Below are positions 54,141-64,000 of a DNA stretch of 64,000 nucleotides, piece after piece. Under the pieces are notes generated by a model, which made no database searches, was not told where the DNA came from, and was given only the letters and a program-made list of their open reading frames with translations. Made by a program: the position numbers and the translations under genes. This stretch comes from UBA5793 sp040255465 (lineage in GTDB: Bacteria; Planctomycetota; Phycisphaerae; Phycisphaerales; UBA5793). The stretch is from the NCBI GenBank assembly GCA_040255465.1, contig JBDZVA010000003.1, positions 186,001 to 250,000 of the forward strand, in the 5' to 3' direction. How positions within the stretch are numbered: position 1 is the first letter of the stretch; every line of letters starts with the position of its first letter.

Positions 54141-54974
54141 TTAAACCGCCATGTTGTCGATCAGCCGCACGGCGCCGACCTTGCCCGCCACCAGCGCCCG
54201 CGCCGGCAGGGCCATGTTCTGGATCGGCATCAGTGTGTGCGAATCGCGCACAACCGCATAATCTATTTCAACCTGGTTCGCCAGCAGGATTGATCGCATC
54301 GCGCTTTCCGCCTCGGCGACTGTCGAAGCCGCTCGCGCGGCCTTCAAAGCCTTGCTCAACCCAAGCGCCCGCTTGCGCTGGGCCGGGCCGAGGTACACGT
54401 TGCGGCTGCTCAGCGCCAGGCCATCCTCCTCGCGGACCGTCGGCTCGGAGTGGATCTGCACCGGCAGGGCCATCTCGCGCACCATGGCGCTGATCGTCAG
54501 CAGTTGCTGGTAGTCCTTCTCGCCGAACACCGCGGCACGGGGCTGGACCAGTTCAAACAGCCGATGGACCACCCGACAGACGCCGATGAAGAACTGCGGC
54601 CGACTCTTCTCTTCGAGCCCCGGTCGGCGCGCGACCTCGGGGATGATGATGCGCGGATCGATCGGTGCGTCCGGTCCATCCGGGTACATCTCCCCCACTT
54701 CCGGCGCAAAGACGACGTCTGCTCCGCATGCTTCCGCGCTGGTGCAATCGGCTTCAAAGGTGCGCGGATAGCGGCTGAAGTCTTCGCCCGGCGCGAATTG
54801 CGTGGGGTTCACAAAGATCGTCACCACCACCGGCAGCGGCTCGGCGTGGGCGTCGGCTTCCTCTCGGGCCCGGCGGATGAGCGACAGATGCCCCTCGTGC
54901 AGGGCTCCCATGGTCGGCACGCACACCCCGCCCAGACACTCTTCGAGATCCGCCCTGGTCCAGACGATCTGCAT
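54141..54974 (-). CDS. panC: Pantothenate synthetase
   Basis: The 277-residue enzyme condenses pantoate and beta-alanine with ATP. It has the nucleotidyltransferase HIGH-like motif PTMGALHEGHLSLIRRA, TIFVNPTQFAPGEDF, AAVFGEKDYQQLLT (KMSK-like region includes SSRNVYL) and DYAVVRD near the end. The start MQIVWTRADL at 54974 suits the family. It is divergent from rimO and converges on the HEAT protein gene. Confidence 0.96.
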   Translation of the reverse strand: MQIVWTRADLEECLGGVCVPTMGALHEGHLSLIRRAREEADAHAEPLPVVVTIFVNPTQFAPGEDFSRYPRTFEADCTSAEACGADVVFAPEVGEMYPDGPDAPIDPRIIIPEVARRPGLEEKSRPQFFIGVCRVVHRLFELVQPRAAVFGEKDYQQLLTISAMVREMALPVQIHSEPTVREEDGLALSSRNVYLGPAQRKRALGLSKALKAARAASTVAEAESAMRSILLANQVEIDYAVVRDSHTLMPIQNMALPARALVAGKVGAVRLIDNMAV

Positions 54975-55066
54975 GGACAATCGTAGCGAGGCACGCCTGA
55001 TTCGCCGCAGGCAGGCGGTTTCCGGAGTCGGGCGCGGTGCGGCCGGACTCACCTACAATCCGCCTC

Positions 55067-56653
55067 ATGTCCGCCACCCCCTCCACCATCCGCAAGATCG
55101 CCTTCGTCAGCCTCGGCTGCCCGAAGAACCTCGTCGATTCCGAAAAGATGCTCGGCCTGCTCGCCATGGACGGCCTGGAGCCCACCAGCGACCACGACGC
55201 CGCGGACGCCATCATCGTCAACACCTGCGGCTTCCTCGAGGCATCCAAGGATGAGTCGATGGATGTGATCCGCGAGGCCGCCGACCGCAAGAAGGCCGGC
55301 AAGATCCAGCGGCTGGTCGTGGCGGGCTGCCTCGTGCAGCGGCACCGGGCCAAGATGCTCGAGTGGTGCCCCGATATTGACGCCCTCATTGGCGTGTTTG
55401 ACCGCGATCACATCGTCGAAGCCGTGCGCGGTAACGGGGCGAAGCGCGAAGACCTGCCCGGCGAAGGCGAGCGACCGAACTACTGGATCGCGGGCAACGC
55501 GATCATCGCCGCCCAGCAGCGCGGCATGGCGGTGACGGGGCTGACCGTCAACGGCGCCGATGGCAAAGGTGTGGGGTACTTCGAGAGCGATGCAGCCCGG
55601 CTGCGCCTCACGCCACGTCACTATGCGTACCTGCGCGTCTCGGAAGGATGCAACCAGCGCTGCGCTTTCTGCACCATCCCGAGCATTCGCGGCAAGATGC
55701 GCTCCAAGCCCATCGAAGCGATCCTGACTGAGGCCGGCGAGCTCTTCGCCGATGGCGCGTTCGAACTCAATCTCATCGGGCAGGATACCACGAGTTTCGG
55801 CCACGACATTGGTTACGCGCCGGGATTGCCCGGCATGCTGACCGAACTCGACCGAGCCGCGCGCGACCACGGCAGCGCGTGGCTGCGACTGATGTATGCG
55901 TATCCATCGTGTTTCACCGACGAAATGATCGACACGATCGCGGACCTGCCCAACGTCGTCAAGTACATCGATATGCCGCTCCAGCACATCAGCGATTCGG
56001 TACTCACGGCGATGCGACGACACACCTCGCGGGCGCTCATCGAGGAACTCCTCGCCAAACTCCGCGACCGCATTCCCGGCATGGCCATTCGCACCACGCT
56101 CATCACGGGCTACCCCGGCGAGACGGAAGATGATCACCAGGATCTGCTCGAATTCATCGAAGGATTCGGCTTTGAAGCGCTGGGTGCATTTCAGTATTCG
56201 CCCGAGCCCGGCACGCCCGCCGAACTGGCCGAACGTAACGGTCGGCTGGCCGTTCCGGCCGAAGTGAAGCAGCGTCGCTACGACGAAATCATGCAGGTTC
56301 AGCAGCGCGTGGCCTTTGAGCAGGCGGGTTATCTCGCGTCGTTCTACAAGCGATACGCGGAAAAGAACCCGGCCAAGGCGCGCGACAACGGCGTGCAGTT
56401 TGACGTCCTGATCGATCAGCCCACGACAACCACGGGCGTGGCGACGACGGGCGTGAGCGAGGCGGGGCACCTCGCCGTCGGCCGGTGCTACTTCCAGGCG
56501 CCGCAGATCGACGCCGTCACGTTTGTGCAGAGTCGCGGCGCGATGACCCCCGGCGAACTGGTGCGCTGCATGATCGTCGATAACGACGGCTACGACCTGA
56601 TCGCCCGACCGACCGCCGAACTCGAATCACGGGTGAGTCTGCCGATTATCTAG
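55067..56653 (+). CDS. rimO: Ribosomal protein S12 methylthiotransferase RimO
   Basis: The 528-residue radical SAM methylthiotransferase acts on Asp of ribosomal protein S12. The UPF0004 domain has FVSLGCPKNLVDSE, IIVNTCGFLEASKDES and VAGCLVQRH (three cluster cysteines). The radical SAM motif is CNQRCAFC. A C-terminal TRAM-like domain follows. It is about 90 residues longer than usual, with an insert before the radical SAM motif (about 125-175). TACAAT 7 nt before the ATG suggests a leaderless message. Confidence 0.95.
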   Translation: MSATPSTIRKIAFVSLGCPKNLVDSEKMLGLLAMDGLEPTSDHDAADAIIVNTCGFLEASKDESMDVIREAADRKKAGKIQRLVVAGCLVQRHRAKMLEWCPDIDALIGVFDRDHIVEAVRGNGAKREDLPGEGERPNYWIAGNAIIAAQQRGMAVTGLTVNGADGKGVGYFESDAARLRLTPRHYAYLRVSEGCNQRCAFCTIPSIRGKMRSKPIEAILTEAGELFADGAFELNLIGQDTTSFGHDIGYAPGLPGMLTELDRAARDHGSAWLRLMYAYPSCFTDEMIDTIADLPNVVKYIDMPLQHISDSVLTAMRRHTSRALIEELLAKLRDRIPGMAIRTTLITGYPGETEDDHQDLLEFIEGFGFEALGAFQYSPEPGTPAELAERNGRLAVPAEVKQRRYDEIMQVQQRVAFEQAGYLASFYKRYAEKNPAKARDNGVQFDVLIDQPTTTTGVATTGVSEAGHLAVGRCYFQAPQIDAVTFVQSRGAMTPGELVRCMIVDNDGYDLIARPTAELESRVSLPII

Positions 56654-56665
56654 CGCCGCGTGAAA

Positions 56666-57103
56666 TCAGGACGCGTCGCCGTCAACGAATCGGGGCAATG
56701 GAGCGAGATCGGGCTCGAGAAACGTCGACTTGGCCTGCGGTTCGACACGGCGCTGCGGGCTGTAGAACAGTCGCAGAATATGCTTGCTGTGCAATTGCGG
56801 ATGCATGTCGTAGAACGCGTCAGCATCGCGAGCCGGATGTGAAGCGGCATACGCCCGGCGTGTCGTCTCGATCAGATGCAGCAGCGCGTGCGTCGTCGTC
56901 TCGTTGTACCCCATCAGCGTGCCTTCAGGAACCCGGTTCGCGGCGTTGTACGCTTTGATCCCCCTGCGGAGCCGGACCAGGCCGTCTTCGAAGCCGTGTT
57001 GGGACAGGTACAAGTAGGCGACCTTGACGTGCGTGCGATGCGTCCACCTGTCGAAGGGCAGCGTGCAGTCTTCAAACTGCCTGATCAACTCGGTATCGTT
57101 CAT
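56666..57103 (-). CDS. Hypothetical protein
   Basis: The 145-residue soluble, largely helical protein has conserved-looking His/Tyr positions (RWTHRTHVKVAYLYLSQHGF, MGYNETTTHALLHL). Small proteins of this type occur widely in bacteria without assigned function. It overlaps the upstream alpha/beta hydrolase gene by 4 bp (ATGA), so it is the last gene of the five-gene minus-strand group. It converges on rimO. Confidence 0.75.
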   Translation of the reverse strand: MNDTELIRQFEDCTLPFDRWTHRTHVKVAYLYLSQHGFEDGLVRLRRGIKAYNAANRVPEGTLMGYNETTTHALLHLIETTRRAYAASHPARDADAFYDMHPQLHSKHILRLFYSPQRRVEPQAKSTFLEPDLAPLPRFVDGDAS

Positions 57104-57915
57104 CGGGTCGGCTCCGAGGAGGGCTCCGACTCCTGCGATGTCGACGGCGGTTCGACCCTGAGCAGAAAGTCCAGCGCCTGGCGCATGCGCGGATAGATCG
57201 CGCCGCGCCAGCCGTGCCCGCCGGGATAGGTCTCAAACTGCACGGCTGCCCCGGCTGCGGTCAGTTGGTCGCGCGCCTGTTCCGCCAGGCGAAACGGGCA
57301 GACTCGATCGTCCGGCGAGTGTTCAATCGCGATGCGCCGGTTCTTTGCGTTGGCAATTGCCGGAAGCAGGTCGGGCTTGAAGACCGACATCGAGATGTAG
57401 AACCCATCGAACGGCGTCTGCTCCTGACACGCCATCGCGTACACCACCGGTCCACTCGACGACCAACCCATCAGCAGCAGGCGATCCTCATCGAGACGGC
57501 GCGCAGCGCGCACGTCATTCAGCACGGCGTCGATGAACTCCTCGGTGGTGAACTGCTGAGCCTCATCGGGCAGGCGCTGCGTGGGCCAGACAATCTCCTG
57601 ACCATCGCGCCACTTCGGCGCCACCAACTGAACAACGAGAAACCCATCCGGCGCGGCATGCCTGGCGATCCGCTGCACGAACGGGTTGAAGTCAGCGCTG
57701 CCGTCGCCGCCGGGCAGGATCAGAAGCAGGCCATAGCCGGCCTCCGGTGAGGGCGATTCGGGCGCTGCGTTGATGAGGAAGTAGGTCTTGTGGCCATCTG
57801 TGCCGACCGTGCGCTGCTCCGAAGAAACGGACTCGACATCAGCCTGGCCGACGGCCGGGCCGGCGGCAAGCGCTACGCAAAGAGACACCACCAGGAGAGG
57901 GCGGATCCGGTTCAT
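57100..57915 (-). CDS. Secreted alpha/beta hydrolase (phospholipase/carboxylesterase-like)
   Basis: The 271-residue protein has a signal peptide (LLVVSLCVALAAGPAVGQA) and an alpha/beta hydrolase fold: oxyanion LLLILPGGDGS, nucleophile elbow GWSSSG, acid Asp in EHSPDDRVCP and His in YPGGHGW. The triad looks complete. It is probably a periplasmic esterase. The start MNRIRPLL is at 57915. Operon partner of the genes on either side. Confidence 0.88.
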   Translation of the reverse strand: MNRIRPLLVVSLCVALAAGPAVGQADVESVSSEQRTVGTDGHKTYFLINAAPESPSPEAGYGLLLILPGGDGSADFNPFVQRIARHAAPDGFLVVQLVAPKWRDGQEIVWPTQRLPDEAQQFTTEEFIDAVLNDVRAARRLDEDRLLLMGWSSSGPVVYAMACQEQTPFDGFYISMSVFKPDLLPAIANAKNRRIAIEHSPDDRVCPFRLAEQARDQLTAAGAAVQFETYPGGHGWRGAIYPRMRQALDFLLRVEPPSTSQESEPSSEPTR

Positions 57916-57943
57916 GAGCGATCGTATCACCTCGCGGCATCCC

Positions 57944-58525
57944 TCAGGCGCTGGCGGGTGCCTGGCGAGGCCTGACGATCGCCGCCATGACGATACCCGC
58001 GAGCGTCCAGCCGATGACTTGATCGAGCAATCCTCCAAGGCCGAACTCGTTGGGAAACCCGTACCAGATCACTTCAGACGCGCCGTAAGAGAACCAGGCA
58101 AAAAGGCCCAGCGACCCGACCACGGCAACCCGGCAGAGATAAGAGCAGCGCAGGCCTGCCAGGACGAGCGAAGCGACCAACGCCGCGACGGTGCTGGTGG
58201 CGAACTCAGCGCCCATCAACACGGCCATGTTGCCGTCAAACCCGTTCTTCTGCACGACCAGAAATGCGACCGGGCCGGAGTTGACCCGCTCCATCCACTC
58301 CGTCTGGGAGGCCGCGACGTCGGTGATGCTTGCATCCATTCCCGGCACGTAGTACAACCCCGACTCGGGGACATGGTCGGCCAGAGTCGATCGGATCTCC
58401 GTCTCGCCGGGCAGCTTGTCCATGTGCATGCCCATGCTGCCGATGGAGAGGATCTCATGCGAGACGAAACCCCAGATGAAGACGATCAGGCCGCCGGCGA
58501 TCGATGCGACGAGAAGACGCGCCAT
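57944..58525 (-). CDS. Membrane protein of unknown function
   Basis: The 193-residue protein has about four transmembrane helices: 5-25, 100-120, 130-147 and 165-182. A periplasmic loop of about 70 residues follows the first helix. A GTG at 58534 is an alternative start. I recognise no family. It is 28 bp upstream of the hydrolase gene. Confidence 0.75.
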   Translation of the reverse strand: MARLLVASIAGGLIVFIWGFVSHEILSIGSMGMHMDKLPGETEIRSTLADHVPESGLYYVPGMDASITDVAASQTEWMERVNSGPVAFLVVQKNGFDGNMAVLMGAEFATSTVAALVASLVLAGLRCSYLCRVAVVGSLGLFAWFSYGASEVIWYGFPNEFGLGGLLDQVIGWTLAGIVMAAIVRPRQAPASA

Positions 58526-58645
58526 AGAGACCACTCATTCCTGCTCGGACAGGATCGGGGGATTGCCGGCGGCCGAGCGGCGCCGACGGGACACTGGAAT
58601 AGAACTCGGTCTGACAGCCACCGAAGGTCGAAAAACTCCGGCCCG

Positions 58646-59041
58646 TCAATCGTGCTTGCCGCTGGCATGGCGGACGGCCCGGTAGATCATCAGGGCAATG
58701 CCGCTGAGCAACAGGCCGCCAAGCAACCCGGCAAAGCCGCCGAAGACGGCTCCGGAGATGCGGTCGCGCGGTGAAACGAGCATGCCGATTCCGATGCCCA
58801 GGATGACACCCGCCACGATGGCGAGAAACTGGAAGAGGTTGTCTTTGCCGCGCACGTTGACGCCGATGACCGTGTCGCTGACGACGTTGTAGGTTTCGAC
58901 ACCCGACAGCGACCCGGGTGCACGCACACCGGGCGGCAGGACCGGCGGCCCCTGCGGAGTCACCCCGGCGGTGAGATGAGCGCCCGACGAACTGGGTTGT
59001 GCCGGGGCCGGATTTACCGGATCGTCGCCCTTTTCGTTCAT
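58646..59041 (-). CDS. Small two-helix membrane protein
   Basis: The 131-residue protein has a Pro-rich N-terminal region (about 1-45) and two Gly-rich transmembrane helices (about 70-88 and 95-118: LAIVAGVILGIGIGMLV, GAVFGGFAGLLGGLLLSGIAL). Its start overlaps the stop of the DUF695 gene (ATGA). Function unknown. Confidence 0.75.
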   Translation of the reverse strand: MNEKGDDPVNPAPAQPSSSGAHLTAGVTPQGPPVLPPGVRAPGSLSGVETYNVVSDTVIGVNVRGKDNLFQFLAIVAGVILGIGIGMLVSPRDRISGAVFGGFAGLLGGLLLSGIALMIYRAVRHASGKHD

Positions 59042-59679
59042 GCGCGCTCAACTCCTTCGTCGTTCGGATCGCTGATCGGGTCGGTGGGCCCGCTCAGCGG
59101 GCAGCCGCAGGATGCTCGGAAGAGTTCATAGAATTCCCATTGGGCGTCGTGCTCGACGTAGAACTGGATCTCGTAGGGCTCCGCTTTGTCGGCCACCTCA
59201 GCGAGCGCCGCGGGCACCGCGTCGGGTGCTCTTGTATAGAACGTATACTCTCGAAAGCCGCTCATCGTCATGACCATGATCATCAGCCCCTGCTGATCGC
59301 CCTCGATCGCGTCGAGCAGCAGATCTTCGATTCGGCAGAGCGCCTCGTAGGCCGCGTGGTCGGGCAGGTCGTTGCGAGCCGGATTACTGATGGGCACCGC
59401 CACGCCGACGCGATAGGCGTACATCGGGTGGCCAGCCAGTTCTTCACCGGTCAGGTTGAGGCGGATGATCGTGAACTCTTTATGGTCGCGCGACTTGAAG
59501 AACTGCCACCGCTGATCAGCAGGGTATCGGGGGCGGACTGGCTGACCGATCGGCCTCATTGGTCCTACCTCGAAGGTCTGCGGCGACGGGTCCGTGGCGA
59601 CAGGGCATGATACCTCAGAATCGCGGTCGGCTGGGGCGATTTTCTCAGGAACGCGAGGACTGGCGTTCGGAGGCGTCAT
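59038..59679 (-). CDS. DUF695-domain protein
   Basis: The 213-residue protein's region from about residue 55 matches the DUF695 pattern: RWQFFKSRDHKEFTIIRLNL, YRVGVAVPI, LCRIEDLLLDAIEG, GFREYTFYTR and EHDAQWEFYELF. There is no signal peptide. The start at 59679 keeps the gene clear of the rRNA terminator just upstream; MRPIGQP downstream is another option. First gene of the minus-strand group 59679-56666. Confidence 0.82.
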   Translation of the reverse strand: MTPPNASPRVPEKIAPADRDSEVSCPVATDPSPQTFEVGPMRPIGQPVRPRYPADQRWQFFKSRDHKEFTIIRLNLTGEELAGHPMYAYRVGVAVPISNPARNDLPDHAAYEALCRIEDLLLDAIEGDQQGLMIMVMTMSGFREYTFYTRAPDAVPAALAEVADKAEPYEIQFYVEHDAQWEFYELFRASCGCPLSGPTDPISDPNDEGVERA

Positions 59680-59687
59680 CGGGCGCG

Positions 59688-59721
59688 CAAAAACAACCCC
59701 GCGGCCTTTAGGGCCACGGGG
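59688..59721 (-). terminator. Terminator of the 23S-5S transcript
   Basis: On the minus strand CCCCGTGGCC pairs with GGCCGCGGGG (arms at 59712-59721 and 59697-59706, one G-U pair), followed by TTGTTTTTG. It starts 8 nt after the 5S gene. Confidence 0.92.
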
Positions 59722-59728
59722 CTGAAGC

Positions 59729-59834
59729 GTCGGCAATGACCTACTTTCCCGCTGAGCAGTATCATCGGCGGCCTGGGCTTAACTGCTGTGTTCGGGATGG
59801 GAACAGGTGTTGCCCCAGACCTTTGGTCACCGAC
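59729..59834 (-). rRNA. rrf: 5S ribosomal RNA
   Basis: The minus strand shows the conserved 5S core GTTCCCATCCCGAACAC and GCGGGAAAGTAGGTC near the 3' end. Terminal arms GTCGGTGACC and GGTCATTGCCGAC define the ends (about 106 nt). It follows 23S by about 170 nt and precedes a strong terminator. Confidence 0.95.
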
Positions 59835-60007
59835 AAAGACCGGTCGAGCGTTTCCGCCCGACCGGACGAGTGACAAGGAATGAGTTGAGAATGCATGTCA
59901 TCGCGTGGTTGAAATCTGGAGATGACGTATTTCGCACGAGGTGGGCTGGATGTCGCCTTGGTTCGGATCGGCCCTGCGAACAGGGGGATACGGACCGTGG
60001 TCGACAT

Positions 60008-62822
<2,815 letters not shown>

Positions 62823-63063
62823 ATGCCGACCTGGGCCCGTATCGATTCTCACCGCTACGAACACAAACCGACATCTCCACGCGGAGGCTTTTGCGACACC
62901 TCCGCAACTTCGAACCATCCCCCCGACCGACACTCGCGTGCCGCCCGTGGTGATGCCTCGAAGTCGCCCACCTGTCATGCTGACAGGTCATCTCGAGATT
63001 TCAGACTCGATGATCTAAACCACGCCGCCCGGAAAAAGCGGCGTGATTCCACGCATTCTCAAA

Positions 63064-63080
63064 CTCACTTGTCAAAGAGC
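63064..63080 (-). promoter_or_regulatory. boxA-like antitermination element, 23S leader
   Basis: On the minus strand this reads GCTCTTTGACAAGTGAG, matching the 16S leader element at 682-698 in 14 of 17 positions. It lies about 240 nt before the 23S gene. Confidence 0.65.
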
Positions 63081-63147
63081 GGCTGGCAAAGTGGCCAGGA
63101 ATCCCGGCCGCTTGCCAACAAAACCCGCCCCGATAGGGGCGAGAGAG

Positions 63148-63175
63148 ATAGTAGCCTTCACCCGTCGGGCGTCAA
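63148..63175 (-). promoter_or_regulatory. Predicted promoter of the 23S-5S unit
   Basis: On the minus strand: TTGACG (63170-63175), 16-bp spacer, TACTAT (63148-63153). The start would be near 63141, beside a small GCCCC/GGGGC hairpin. The leader is about 320 nt. The 62823-63314 stretch otherwise holds no gene. Confidence 0.65.
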
Positions 63176-63314
63176 GCATCCCGACCTTTGTCTCCGACAC
63201 ATTTCTCACCCATCTTCTCAAGATCCACCGCACTCGCCATTCCCCCGCTCCCAAAACGACAGGCTGGAGGGGACGCCCCCTCCAGCCGCGTCTGTAAGTC
63301 CTTGCAGGACAAGC

Positions 63315-64000
63315 TCAAGTGCGCGTGGCCATCGCCCGCAGCCGCTGCCGTTCCTGCTCGATCTGCGGGTTGCTCGGATCGATGACTTCAATCGAACCAT
63401 CCGGCATCGCCACGAGGATGTGAACCCGCTGATTAAGGGCAGACCCTCCATCGATCTGAACGACATCCAGCAGCGTGGCGCCCGTGAAGAAGTTGATCTC
63501 CAGCGGATCGCCGGCCGGGTCGGCCGCCGGGATCATCCGCTTCTCGCCGATCGGCTCGCCGGGGCGAACCGTCACGTTCATCACGCGGTGCTCGCCGCGG
63601 GTGAAGGAATACACCTCGAAACTGGCGCTGCGGTCATCGATCTGGTCGTTGTAGATGCCAGTCACGGCAAAGAACTGCTGGGGCGGGTTGACGCGAACCG
63701 GGTTGGACCAGTCCGTCCAGGGCGACAGCACTTCCGACGACCCCGCCAGACTCTGCTGCGACTCGGCCAGACGCGATTCGCGGCCGAAGAACGGGTTGTA
63801 GAGGCCAACCGCGAGGCGATAGCGATACGTCGCACCCGGCTTGGCCGATACATCGTGCGTCCAGACACGTATGGCGGCATTCTCGAAGAGGCTCTTGACC
63901 GCGGCCGGCGGCATGCCTCCCTTGGTCATCGGCCCGGGCATGGGCGCTTTGCCGCCACCACCTTCGAATCCCGATCCGCCGCCTTCAAAGCCGGAGCCAC
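63315..64000 (-). CDS. Hypothetical protein with Gly-rich segment (partial, cut by right edge)
   Basis: At least 228 C-terminal residues are present. The frame runs into the edge as a GSGFEGG repeat (two copies seen) and GGGKAPMPGPM, followed by a beta-rich region: GATYRYRLAVGLYNPFFGRES, VRVNPPQQFFAVTGI, VHILVAMPDGSIEVIDPSNPQ. The fibronectin-like wording of the middle part (PGATYRYRLAVGLYNP) suggests an extracellular or pilus-associated beta-domain, but no family is recognised. The N-terminus lies outside the window. Confidence 0.75.
   Translation of the reverse strand, partial: GSGFEGGGSGFEGGGGKAPMPGPMTKGGMPPAAVKSLFENAAIRVWTHDVSAKPGATYRYRLAVGLYNPFFGRESRLAESQQSLAGSSEVLSPWTDWSNPVRVNPPQQFFAVTGIYNDQIDDRSASFEVYSFTRGEHRVMNVTVRPGEPIGEKRMIPAADPAGDPLEINFFTGATLLDVVQIDGGSALNQRVHILVAMPDGSIEVIDPSNPQIEQERQRLRAMATRT

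Noticed and set aside
55049..56470. Long minus-strand open frame opposite rimO
   Set aside because: RimO on the plus strand explains the coding signal; this translation has no recognisable features.

Overview
The window looks like a chromosomal segment of a planctomycete, most likely from the Phycisphaerae side of the phylum. I base this on high G+C with strong coding periodicity, a 16S gene that lies tens of kilobases from 23S-5S (a known planctomycete arrangement), and a 16S EUB338 probe site intermediate between the general bacterial and planctomycete variants. Families common in planctomycetes also occur: a DUF1559-type pilin-like protein, DUF1080, Tat-exported Gfo/Idh/MocA oxidoreductases, PadR regulators paired with membrane proteins, HAF-repeat proteins and 'CPxC...CPECG' zinc ribbons. 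I see no phage genes, transposases or CRISPR arrays.

Layout. 1-826: 5' end of 16S rRNA (minus, cut by the left edge) with structured leader, boxA-like site and promoter. 1.1-9.3 kb: thioredoxin-like protein, two HAF-repeat secreted proteins (the first with an 11-C tract that throws its start out of frame), a PEBP-family protein, and an autoregulated PadR/membrane-protein operon. 9.9-13.8 kb: tandem secreted subtilases. 14-20.9 kb: B12-binding-type radical SAM protein, a double-domain HxlR regulator facing a glyoxalase-family gene across a shared palindrome, and modABC. 21-27 kb: arginine operon argG-argE-argB/GNAT-argC-argH, the order and fusion known from the N-acetylcitrulline route. 27-37 kb: beta-propeller plus ubiquitin-like MoaD/ThiS pair, P1B-4 metal ATPase, phosphofructokinase, metallopeptidase, secreted protein, Sua5/TsaC and a pilin-like protein. 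38.5-47 kb: tRNA-Tyr and a sugar cluster (MFS transporter, DUF1080, two Gfo/Idh/MocA oxidoreductases, NagB-PIG-L fusion, sugar isomerase-like TIM barrel). 47-59.7 kb: hpnH, an ECF sigma factor translationally coupled to a pilin-like membrane protein, mqnD, an ACT-domain gene with a long leader hairpin, a zinc-ribbon/HEAT protein, panC, rimO and a five-gene minus-strand group of mostly unknown function. 59.7-63.2 kb: terminator, 5S, 23S, leader, boxA-like site and promoter, all minus. 63.3 kb to the end: a partial Gly-rich protein gene.

How genes work together. The arginine genes form one tightly coupled operon (4- and 8-bp overlaps). modA, modB and modC overlap by 4 bp each. The 41-47 kb sugar genes together match an oxidise-eliminate-reduce scheme for glycosides. 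The two rRNA transcription units are separate but carry the same type of promoter (16-bp spacer) and the same boxA-like element, which would let them be co-regulated although unlinked. A C-terminal module of about 100 residues recurs in the second HAF protein, both subtilases and the protein at 33.9 kb, suggesting a shared export or surface function.
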